Below are positions 16,501 to 28,500 of a stretch of DNA of 37,541 nt, in pieces. Numbering within the stretch: position 1 is the first letter of the stretch; every line of letters starts with the position of its first letter. The DNA lies in the IMG/VR virus record IMGVR_UViG_3300042375_000706, positions 1 to 37,541 of that record; one strand, written 5' to 3'. The translations under genes were made by a program, and so were the position numbers. The notes beneath the pieces are model-generated. The model made no database searches. It had not been told where the DNA came from and saw only the letters and a list, made by a program, of their open reading frames with translations. The stretch comes from a virus.

Positions 16501-19500
16501 TGCCCGCCTGCTCGGTGAGCTGGTTGATGCGGAGTTGCATTGCAACATGGTCCGCCGGGGTGAGTTGGAACGTCTTGTCGGTGGCGGCTCCTGCGAGCTT
16601 CGCGTCGATGTCCGCCGGGTTGTTCACCAGCATCCGCCGTGCTTCCGCCAGATTGTCGGCGTTGGTCTGGATGTCGTTGATCGTGTCGTAATAAGCCGTC
16701 ACCACGTCGAGCTGCTCGCGGTTGGCCGCGCTGCCGAATCCGGCCCGCTCATGCGTCAGGTTCCTGCCGGACGCCTGCTGGTGATCCCTCGCCTCCTCGG
16801 TGAACGCCTGCGGCACGCCACGGGGGAAGGAGTTGGCTTTCGGCAGGGTGGCGGAGCGGAGACTAGGAAACTGATCCTCTTTGCCGGGGTATCTAAGGTC
16901 GTTGATTTCTGCCAAGTCGAGTGCCGCCCGTAAGGTCTGCTCCAGCACGTTGCTATCAAACTTTTCACTGGTGAGTGCAGTTTTGACATTCTGAACCAAA
17001 CGCATAATAGCATCAACAAGAGCATCCCATGACGACTGCGTTTCTCCAGACCGAGTCAGTTTTGGATAAGGGAGCTTTTTAAGAATGGCTTGAAATTCTG
17101 AATTGCTGAACGCCTCCGCAACAAACTCGTGCAGATTTCCAAACCCGTATTCCATGTCGGCTTTCACCGTGTTGTCCGGGTTGTCAAATGTCACATTTCC
17201 CTCGACGTTCTGGAGGTGCTCCCCATTGCCGGTTTTTTCAACCGTGTGGAAAAACAGACGGATCAAATCCTTCATGGGGACCGGAACAGCGTCGTCTTCC
17301 AATGCTTCCCGATAGACGGTGATTGCCTCTTGGCTAGTTTCTGACCCGCCAAGGTGGAGGCTGATTTCTCTAGAGGTGATAGCATGGAGCGTCTCGTGAA
17401 CCAACACAGCCGCCTCCATTTTGGCATCGCTGTCACTACTGACGAATCCCGATCCAATCGAATAGTATGCGCGTGGTCGCCCCGGTTTTTGCCATCCCAT
17501 CCTCACCGGGAAACGTCGAAGAGTTACCAACTTCTGAAAGGTGAGAGCATTTAGCGGGAGCTTGGCTAGTTCCGTTGCGAATGGGTGGTAAAAACTACGT
17601 TTCGGGACAGCCATTAGGGCATCTCTGAGAGATTGCCCGGAGACTTTCACCTTTGGAGTAACGAGGTTATTGATGACCACCCTAACGATTTTCGGCAAGG
17701 CATCAGCCCGGAGCGGAGCGGCGTTCAGTCCAGAAAACTGATCCTCGCCATAGCCATCCAGCATTCTGAGGGCGCGAGGATTGTCGGCGTATTTCACCAA
17801 GACACCTTGAGCGGCGAGCGTGATTTGATCCCCCATCAATACCGGGGAAAGCGCAACGCCATCCGCCTTGCGGCGTTTGATGTATGCCCTCGCATCTTCA
17901 ACGGCAGCTTTGAATGCTGCGGGATCAAGCTCCTTGGCGAGCGCGATAATGTTGGCGGCTGTCTGCGGTGGATTGTTCTTGGTGGCGACGGCGACCGCTC
18001 CATTCAGCTTGGTGCTTGGCGCTACCGTCCACTGGTTTCCGAGTTGCTTTTGGAGATAGGCAACAAGTTCGAGTGAGGAAAATCCCTTCTGGAAATTCTC
18101 TTCGCCTTGGTTTTTGACCCAGAATGATCCCGGCTCGTCAGCGGGGCGCTTGTTCGCGGCGGACTGCACGTTCTGTAAAGTCCTTGCCGAAAAGATTGCC
18201 TGACCGCCGGGTTTCACGATGCGGGCGATGTCAGAGACGATCCCGTTCCTGATATTTAACGGAACGACATTCAGCGCGGAGAAGTTTGTGACCGTGTCGG
18301 CGGATGAGGATGGAACCTTGCCTTGCTCGGTGTAATCCACCGGGGTCTTGCTTGCCCACTTCTCGGGAAACGGCTCCATGGTCGTCACGCTGAAACCGAG
18401 CGAACGCATCACGTCCGCCCCAAGACCAAGCCCTGCGGAGTAATCAACAACCTTGTGACCTTTCGGAATCATTCCTTCCGCCGCTTTGCGGTAGGTGTTG
18501 ACGGTCCCGGCACGCTGCGTGTTCGCGCTTCTGGCGTCAAAATCCGGATTACCATCCTTACGGTTGGCGATGTATTCCCTCCGCTGCTCCTTGCTCATCG
18601 CCTTCCACTCGGGAGAGTCGGCGCGGAGGGGGGCGGAATACAACGTCCCGAATGGTCCCTTGGTGTATCCGTAGGGAGTGGACAAGTCCGCTTTTGCGCG
18701 GACGCTTTCCAATTCGGCGAGTTCCTTTTCAATCGACTCGATCTTGCTCTCAAGCCTTACCCGGAACGAATCAATGGCGTTGAGGTCGTCTTCCCTCTTG
18801 TTTACCGCATCGAATCTGTCTGAAAACTCTTCGCTGGTCTCCCCCTCTTCTCGTTCAAGGTTTTCACGCGCCTCCTGTGCCGCCTCTTGGTCGAATCCGA
18901 GTTTCTCATTCCCAGCGGAATTGCCGTCAGGATATTTCTCCTCGTATCTTTCCATTGCCTTCCTGAGTCCTGCGAGCTGCCGGGTCAGGCGGAGGTATTG
19001 CGGTCCCTTTTGGGATTTCGACTCGAACAGCTTGCCGCCGAAGGTCGGGACTGTGCCGACTCGATCGGTTGTTTCTGGTTCGGCGGGAGGATTCACCCGC
19101 TCCCTTTCCGGAACGGCTGTCAGATTGAACGACCGGATCTGTGTTGCGGATAGCGGGCGGGAGTAATAAATGACGCCGTAGCGTCCGCGCTCGTCCGTCT
19201 CGTCAATCCGAGTGTGATTCTCCGGGGCGGAGTTCGCCAGATCGGTAGGGCGGGCATAGCCGTATTCCTTCACCTTGACGGGCGGGACGAACGGAATCTC
19301 CTCGAACATCTCGTGCTTGGATTCATCGAACACCTTCCGGTAGTCCACCGGGCGCATCCCGTTCTTGTCCTCCACGAGAACCCACCATCCGTTTTCATCC
19401 CAGCGGTGGGCGGCGACATCGTAGGCTTTCCCATCCGCAAGATAGACCAGCGAACCAACCGGAGCGCCTTGTCGCAACCACGAGGGCGGCGAGTGCGGGG

Positions 19501-22500
19501 CGCGGTTGATTTCCGCCTCGATTTGCTGAAACGCCTTCTCTTTCGCCGCGAGTTCATCCATGCGGGTGAACGGGCGCTCGGTCATCGCCTGCAATGATGC
19601 GATGGAAGCGTCGATGGTGTTGTAGCTCTCCTTGAGGTTGTTCAGGGCGCGGGCTTGTCCTCGAAGGTTGTTCTCCATCGAAGCGATGGACAACTTCCCA
19701 AGTGCGACCTTCTCGAACTTTCCTCCTTTGACTGGAATCTTGGCGTAGAAGACGGAAGAAGAAGCCCACGAGGATGGACTCCACTCATGAATCACTTGGA
19801 TTCCGTGGTAGTCGATGACCGCCTTGTTGTTGTCCGCCTGCGTGAGCGACGGGTAAGCGGCGAGGTAGGTTTCCGCTTCCGCACGTTCTGTGAACGTCTT
19901 GCCGTCAATCTTCACCTCGAAGGGTTTTTCACGAGCTTCGGCAATGACTTGGAGCATCTCCTCGGATCTCGCGATCTGATCCTTGTCCCTCTCCTTGCGC
20001 TCCCGCAGTTGCTTGATGTCCTCACGCGCCCGGGCGATTGCTTGGAAGTGGGAATCGCGCTTGCGACTCAGCTTGTCCACGTCGGTCTTGAGCTTGGCGC
20101 GGATCATGATGCGGGGATCGCCCGCAGCGGTGGAAAGCGATTGCTCGAAGTCCGCGACGTTCTCCCCGGTCTCGCCAAGGTCTGCGCCGTCGCCCGTGAG
20201 AACCCGCAAGTCTGAGCCTCCCGCATTCACAAGCATCTCGGTGAAGCGGCTGATGAACTTCACCTTGTTCAGTAGCACCTGCCAGCGGCGAACGTCGTGC
20301 GATCCCTCGGTGTAGTAGCGATACTCGAAAACCGTGTTCCACTGGTTGCCTTGGCGGTGTCCGCGTCCATTGCGTTGCTCGAACTCGCCGGGAGTCCAAG
20401 GGGCATCCAAGTGGTGCATCGCCCGCATTTGCGTTTGGGCATTGACCCCGGTTCCCATGGTCTGCGTGCTGCCGATGGCGAAACGGATCTTCCCTTCCCG
20501 CATGAGGGCGGAAATGTCCTCCTTGGTGATGGTCTTGCCACGGGGGCGAATCACCTTGCGGAGAATGTCGTCCGGGCGCGACGCGATCGTGTCCAGTGAC
20601 ATATTCGAGAACACGGCGATCTCTTCGGGCCGGACGCCTTGGGCGACCAACTTTTCGACCATGTCGCGGACGAGGTTGAACTTGGGGCGACGGCGCTTCT
20701 GTTTGACCGTCTTCCCCTCGGCGTCCTTCACCGTCTCACCCGCATCGTTCTTCACGGCGACCATGGAGTCGGTGTAATCGTTGAATCCCTGCTCCATGAA
20801 GATCATCTGAGTCGATTGATCGTCCTCGATGTAATGCTCGAAGGCATTCTTCAGCATCATGTTCACCTTGCTGTTCGGATCATCCTCCGCGCCCATGAAA
20901 AGCAGGCGGATGTCGAGTGCCGCCTTGGTTCCTTCGCTTTCGAGTTGGATTGGCGTATCCACACCGTTCAGCATCGCTAGTCGCTTACTCTTGCCGTCGA
21001 GGCGCTGGAAGGCTTCATAGCGTTCCTTCACGCTCTCCTTGTGGCGCTTCTGGCGTTCCGTCATCTCCGCCGTGACTGAGCGGATCGTTTTGAACGGGCG
21101 ACCGATGGCATCGGGGGATTTCCCTTCCGTAGTTTCACGGGCGACGAACTCGGGCATGTTTTTCGCCTGCACCACATCGAAGTAGCGTCCGGCGAGGCGG
21201 GCGAGTTCCGGCACGTTGACGAATGAGAGTAGCCGGGTGACGGGTTCGAGCGTTCCGCCCGTCGTCCATTCGGTGTCGGTTACGGATGCGGCGAAGTCGT
21301 TGAACCAGTCATCGAAACCATTGATCCCGACATCCGCCATAGCATCATCCATGACGAATTTCATCATGTTGTAGGCTTCATTCAGGTTGTTCGTCAGCGG
21401 CGTGCCTGTGAATAGGAATACGCCCTTGCCGTTGTTCTTCGCCTTCACGGTGTCGGTGAGAGCGCCAAGCATCCATCCGCGCTCGCTCTCATCCTTGTTG
21501 AGTCCCTTCACTTGCTTGCGGGTGGCGAGTGAGATTTTTTTGAAGATGTGCGCCTCGTCAACCATGATGGCGTCAATTCCAAGATCCTCGAAGAACACAG
21601 CTTTGTCGCCATGGGCTTTCGCCGCCTTATCCTTGATCCGCTTGATGATCCGGTTGCGGGACTTCACGAGATCCTTCGCCGTGTGTGAATCCTTCACATA
21701 CGCCATCTTCTTCCTGAATGCCTTGTCATCGTTCAATTCCTCATCCGTGATGGTCTGACCGAGGGATTCGAGTTCGTCGGCGATCTCGGATTCCAGTTGG
21801 GTGATTTCCTTTTTGGCGATCTGCATCAAGGTCTCTTCGCGGAGCGCAAAGCGGTCGATCAGAGAGTGAGTGACGATCACGGCGTCCCATTCATCCGTGG
21901 CGATTTGGCGCATGGCGTTCTCGCGGACTTCCGGGTTGAGGCTGTTGATGAACAGGAACTTCCCGCCGGGATACGCTGCTTGGAAATCCTTATAGACGGA
22001 TTCCGCATTCGAGTTGTGAGCAAAAAGCAGGGTTTTTCTGAAAACCCCAAGGCGGCGACCTTCGACGGCAAGACCCGCCATGGTGAACGTCTTGCCCGTG
22101 CCGACCTCGTGAGCGCCAACGCCGCGACCGTCCATAATGAACCGCCACACAGCGTCTTTCTGGTGCTGTCTGAAATCGAACTCGGAAGTTCCAAGGGTGA
22201 GCGACAATCCTTCAAAGCGAAGGTGCGAGCCGCTCCGATTGGGGACCACTTCGGAGTTCTTCACGTTGTTGTAGTCAACCCCGAGTTGTCCGGCCCGCGC
22301 CGGGTCCGACCATAGCCATGACGCAAGCTCCTCGCGGATTCCGTCAACCTTGGTGTTGGCAAGCTGGGTTTCGGCGTCGTTGAGATGCTTTACTCCATCG
22401 GAATCGGTATCCCATACCTTGACCGTGGTGCCGTTCATCGCGGCTCCAAAGATTTTCGAGAAACTCAGGCGACGGGTTCCCCATGTCGCCGTGCCGCCCG

Positions 22501-25500
22501 TGCCATCTTCAAGGCGGGCGTTGTTCACTTTGAAATTCCATCCCGACTGAACTTTCGTGAGGTTGAAATCCTTTTCGATGTTTTCCAAGTCTCCGCCTAG
22601 TAGATGGGTGGCGAACTGAAGGTAGTTGGTGCGGGGAATCCATGACGCGCCCATCTGCACCTCAATCTCGAAATACGGGACATCTTTCGGCTGGATCTTT
22701 TCGAGCGCCTCGACGTTGCGCTCCATGTCGAGTCCTTGGGAAAGCGCGTCCTTCGCCTCGTTGAGCTTCCGACGCACGTTTCCGCCAAGGTATTCCTCGC
22801 GTGACTCCCATTCCCCGGTGGGTGTCTGGTAGATTTGGTCGAGCGCCTTGAGCTTGTCGATGACCTCGCTGGCGGGCATTCCTGACAACTCGGCAATGGT
22901 GTCGATGCTGAGAGTCGTGCTTTGGTTGCGCTGGATGGCAAAGGCGTCCTCGATGCTGCCCTTGGCGTCGGTGACAGGACGGCGCATGATGTCCTTGAGG
23001 AGAATGTCGCGGGGGACCATCCCCTTGCCTTCCTTGCGCTCCAGATTCTCCATTATCCGGGACATGGGGTCTTCTGCTTTTGTCAAAGCATCCACCATGA
23101 AGGATTTGGAAATGGTTTTGTGAGTTTTCACATAGGCATCGTATTTCGCCTTGGCGTCGGCACGGATTGTTTCCGTCTCGGAACTTCCTTCGCGCTGCGC
23201 GTCGAGGAGCTTTTGAACGCTATCCCGGAGCCCAAGGAGTTGCTTCAGTTCATCGGTGCGCTTTTCCGTCACCTTCTTGTCGGCGACTCTCCACTTGAAG
23301 ACGGAATCCAACCGCTCCAACTGCTCTCCCCGGACGATATAGAAACCCTCGGGTGTGGATACGTCTCCTTCATTCCAGACCACGCTGTTTTGACCTGCGC
23401 TGGCATTCTTGTTCTGGAATGCGGGCGCGTCGTCTTTCCTTGTGGACTCGGTGAGGATGTCCTTGGGGAGTGATTGTTCAATGCGGGCAAGTGCTTCGGC
23501 GTAGCCGTCCTGACGGTTCACGATCATCCCCGGCTTGCCGCTGGTGGTGCCGTGTCCCCATGTCATTTCTCCCAGCACGTTTTGAGGATTGGCATTCCAA
23601 TACTCGTTCGCATTGAACGTCCGCTCACCGGACCCACGAAGCTGAGTGTTGATCCATCCGTCGTTCTCGATGTCTGCCGATGGCGTTGCCCTCTTTTTGA
23701 GGATAAGAACGTCGGTAACGACCTTAGTTCCTGCGTAGTTGTCAAACGCGCCCGATGGGAAGCGGAATGCTGCCACGAGTTCGGCGCGGCGGGCGAGTTG
23801 GCGGCGGGTGTTCTGCCCCTTCTTGTCCATGGTGCCATTCGACGTGATGCCGATGACCAATCCGCCTGCGCGGGTCTGATCCAGCGCCTTCACAAAGAAG
23901 TAGTCATGGAGGGAGAGACCAAGGCTGTTGTAGCGGGGGTCGCTCGGACCCTCTCGGGCAAACGGCCAATTCCCGATCACAAGGTCATAGAATCCATCTG
24001 CGGTGGCAGACTTCTCGTAACCCATGATGCGGATGTTCGCATCCGGGTAGAGCATCTTCGCCATTCCTCCGACGACGCTATCAAGCTCGATCCCGGTCAG
24101 TGAGCTTTTCGACCGGATGATGTCGGGCATGAGTCCGAAGAACGTCCCGATGCCCATGGATGGCTCAAGGATGCGCCCGCCCTTGAATCCAAGGTGTTCC
24201 ACAATCCGCCAGAGCGCCTGAACGTGCGGCGGGTCCGTGTAGTGAGCGTTGAGGATGGAATCACGAATGCTCTCCCAGCCTTTTTGCCCAAGATGATCGC
24301 GGAGCCATTCGCTCTCGGTCCTGAAATTGTCCTTGGGATTCGGCCTTTCCCATGTCCCCTGAAAGAGTTCCTGCCCAAAGCTGCCCCATCCGATGTAGGC
24401 GGCAAGAATGTTCTGCTCCGCCGGGGTTGGATCGCGGTTTTCAGAGAGAACCGTGTCGTAGGTTTCAAGGGCGAGCTTGTTGCGTGCGAATCGCGCCTTC
24501 GGACCTCCAGCGCCGATGATGCTCTCGGGGTTGGTCAGTCGGTATCCGGCACGAGGTTCTGTTCCAACCACTCCGTTTCCATCTCCGGGTTCGACGGAAT
24601 CAGATCCATCCGCGCTTGGCTCTCCGCCTCGCTCGGTGTCATCCCCGACTCCTCCTTCAGCACCCGTCTCAGACTCAGAACCCGGTCGTGGAGCATTTCC
24701 GCCCACGGTTCCAGAATTTCCGCCTGTTCCAGCGCCTTTGCCATTTTCGGGCAAGACTCCCGGAGCCCCGCCGCTAGGGTCTTTGCCGCCGGACTCGGAA
24801 TCCACGGGGGGTCTTCCAGTTCCAGACTCCAATCCTTCACCTGCTTGCGGACTGTCAGAATCAGTTGAGGTAGGAGGCGCGGTGTTTTCATTGCTACTAA
24901 GGTTGCCATTGGGTGATGTTTTGTCAATTTCAGAATAAGAACTCGCCCAATCGGAGAAGTCGGACAACTCCGGATAGTTCGCCTTTAACATGCTCCACAT
25001 GGCGGCGGAGTAGGGGCGCAACTTGCCATTTCCCGCCTTTTCAAGCGCAATGGCGAGGGCTTCAGGTGTGCGGACGCCCTCATCATAGAGCGTGTCAGCC
25101 ACATTCATGAACGTGGTCCGCTTCTCACGCGGGATACCCTTGGAGCGGTAGAAGTCATCCGGCACGAGCGGAGCGGAGTCGAGACCGTCCACCATGTCGG
25201 AGAACGCATCCTTCAGGGCTTGCTCGCCGGGGGTGAGAGCGGGCTTCGCCGGGGTGGCAGGAATCTCCACAACCGCCTCTTTCTCGCCACGCCCGATCGC
25301 GCCAGTGACGTTGTCTTGGAGGGTTTCGAGCGGGGTGAGCGGCTTGGCGATCGGTTCGACGTAGCTGCGCGGGTTGATATTCTGCTGCGCGTCCTCTTTG
25401 GCTCGCTCCCAGTTCGACCAGTCATCCGGGAATCCGGTTTCCTCGAAATATGCCAAGTCGGCGGTCGCCAGATCGACAACCTGCTGCCATTGCCCCGCCT

Positions 25501-28500
25501 TGATCGCCTTGTTGAGCGCGGTCTTGCGCTTCTTGTATTCCTTTTGGGCGAATGACTCGGGGGCTGCTTCAGGGTCGGATTGACCGGTTGGCGCGGCGGC
25601 TACAGGCGGGTTGATCTGATCCGGCGCAAAGCTGGATTTCGTGCCATCCTCGAACTTTACCGAAACCCTGCCGAAATTCACCCCTGTGACATTGCCGTTC
25701 CGCCCATCAACCGACACGGGCTTACCCGTGTAATTTGAGGCTTCATAGGCATCCTTGGCTTGCTGCTCCTTGGCAGTGAGGTTTCCGGTCAGCTTTCGCA
25801 TCGCTGCGGCTTTTTGCATTCCGGCGGCTTTCCTCATCTGCTCCGCCCTCACTGAATCGGTCTTGGCCCATGAATCTGCGAGTCGAAGGGCGGATTGATA
25901 GTCGGCTTCGATGGATTCCGCTGTGACTCCGTCCGCACTTGTTGCGGGTTTCGCGGATGGTTCTGGCGCAACTGCGGCTGGCGGCGTGGCGACGACCTCA
26001 ATCGTCACCTGATCCAAGAAGAACGCCTTTTTGGGCCTGCCTTCGATGATGAGATTGAACCCGCCGTTCTTCGGGTTGACGACCACGCCATTGTAAGAGG
26101 AGACAATGCCCTCATACCGCACGCCGTCCTTGGTGACGACTACTTGCTGACCTTCGACAAGTGCTGCACCAGCGCCGTTGCCTCCTGTTGGCTCAACCCC
26201 GCCATTGCCACCAGTGCCGCCACCGCTTCCGGGCGGCTTGCCAGTTCCATCACCCTTTTTGCTGGAAGCGGGCTTCTTTGGATCAGCTTTTGGATTTCTT
26301 GGAGCGAATTGCTTGAGGGCGGCGTCGAGGTATTCAATTTCTTGTTGGAGTGCGGGTGAGAGGTTGCCCTTGCGGACAAGGCGCTTGAGTTCGACCAAGA
26401 GCACCTTGAGTTCGTGGTAAAGCGTCTGGGAGATGTCCGTCCAGAGGCGGGCGGCTTCGGTGGCGGACTTGCCGCTCCACCGCTGCTTCATCACACGGAT
26501 GCCTTCGAGCGCCTTGTTGGCGTCCGGCATCACGTCCCACGCGGCGAGTCCGGAGTATTGCGGCATGGCGGCGGACGCGGCCTTGCCTGCGGCGTCCATG
26601 GCGTCCCACGCCTTGCGGTCGGCGGCGGTGGTGCCGGTGTAGAGTCCGCGCACGACCTCTGCCTTGCCCTTGGCGACGAATTCACCCTGCCAGATGGTGT
26701 TGCCGTAGTGCTCCTCGAACCACACGTTGAAGTCGCCGGGGCTTCCCTGCTCTTTCCAGATGGTGACGGCGGAGCGGGTTTGCCCGAGGTGGGAGAGCTC
26801 CTCGTCCAGCACGGTGTTGAAACGGACAATCGCCTGCTCCTCGGTCAACCCGGCGTCGAGCGCCTCTTGGATGATGAGGTCCGGGTTGACGTTGATCTTT
26901 CCGCCCTGCATTTCGCCCCGCGCCCCGTTGTCCACGATGGCGTCGGCGAGTTGCTTGCTTCCCGCCTTGAGTTCCGCGATGCGGGCCTTGGCGTGGGTGA
27001 TGGCGCGGGTGAGGGCGGGAGACTCGATGGCAACAGGCGCGGCGGCAGGCTTCTGTGTAAATCCATCCCACTCGAAAGGATGCGCCATGTTGCTGGCAAC
27101 TTCACGAACGCCATTTCGGGTAACGACAAACTTTCCAAAGTTGTTGTCCACGGATTCCACTACAACCGTTTCTCCGGTTTTTCGGTCAATCAGTAGATCT
27201 CCGGGCTGAAGCACTTGAGAGGCTGCTTGAGTCCTAAGAGACTTGGCTTGTCGCTGATCCATTGGCGGAGTCGCTGCCGGAACTGCTGCGGGCTTTGCTG
27301 CCGGGGCGGCTGCGGGCGCGGCGGCAGGAATCGCTGTCGCACTCATCACCCGGTCCATGTAGGACGCATCCGGGTGTCCGGCGGCGGCTTTACGGGCTTC
27401 CGCCTCGGTCGCGGCGGAGACGGTGATCTTCTTGCCGCTGCTAAACTCAACCTCGAACTGGGGAGTTCCGGGCGTCGCTGCCGGGGTGGCGGGAGTCGAA
27501 AGGGCTTTGGCGCGGGCTTGCGCTTCGTCCATGGTGATCCGGGCGCGGGCGCGGGGGGACGCTGCTTCAACCTGCGCCAAGGCGGCGTCGGTGAGGATGG
27601 GTGCGTTGTTGTGGCCGGGGACCAGCATTTGCGCGGGAACCCCTGCGGCTTCGCGCTCCTTGGGCGACATCTCGGTGAATGACCCCTCTCCCGCCTTGTA
27701 ACCGACGGCTTCAAGCTCGGCGGAGGTGAGATTGTCCATTGGCAACCCGGCGGCGATCTTGAGCACGGCACGGGTGAGCGGAGCACGTCCGGTGGCGACA
27801 CGGGCTTGCGCGACGAGCGCCTCGGCGGCTTTCACGTCGCCGCCGGTGGTCTGCGCCTCATTCAGCGCGGCTTGCGCTTGGGCGAGCGTCTCCGCGTCCG
27901 CCGTTTCCACCCCGACCAGCTCGCGCTCGACGAGCACGCCGTCAGCAACCCCCTCAACGCCCATGTTGGCAGAGGTGAACATCGCGGCACGGGCAACTTC
28001 ATCACTGGTCGCCACCGGAGCTTCCGGGTCGATCGCTTGGAGGGCGGTGTCGATGCGGGATTTCTCCTCTACGGGATCGGCAGGCGTTCCGGATGGCAAC
28101 GCCTTGGAAGCGAGCTTGAGCGCACCACCCGCGCCACCCATGAGACCCATAAGGGCGAGGGTTTGCGGGGCGACCTCCTTGAAGGCATCAACGACGCCCC
28201 CGGCGGACCAATTGGCCTTGATGGCGTTCGGATCCTGGCCTTGGGCGATGGCTTGGGCTTTTTTCTGATCCGCTCCCTGCTCCACCTGCGTCATGGTTTC
28301 GGTGGCAAGCTCGGTGGCAAGCGATCCCGAGCCTGCAACGACCTTGGCCCCGATTGAACCGGCGAACTTCTTGGCGAGACCCTTACCGAGTCCGAAAATG
28401 ATTTGACCAGCCCCCATGGTCACAGCATTGCCGACCGCTTCCGGGCCTGCTTCCCAAAGTGCCGTGTTCTGCGCGATCGGGATCAGCGCGTCATAGGCAG

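Noticed and set aside
26781-26812. LDEELSHLGQ as a second zinc peptidase site in the giant protein
   Set aside because: The first His of HExxH is missing, so it is mentioned only as a possible degenerate form.
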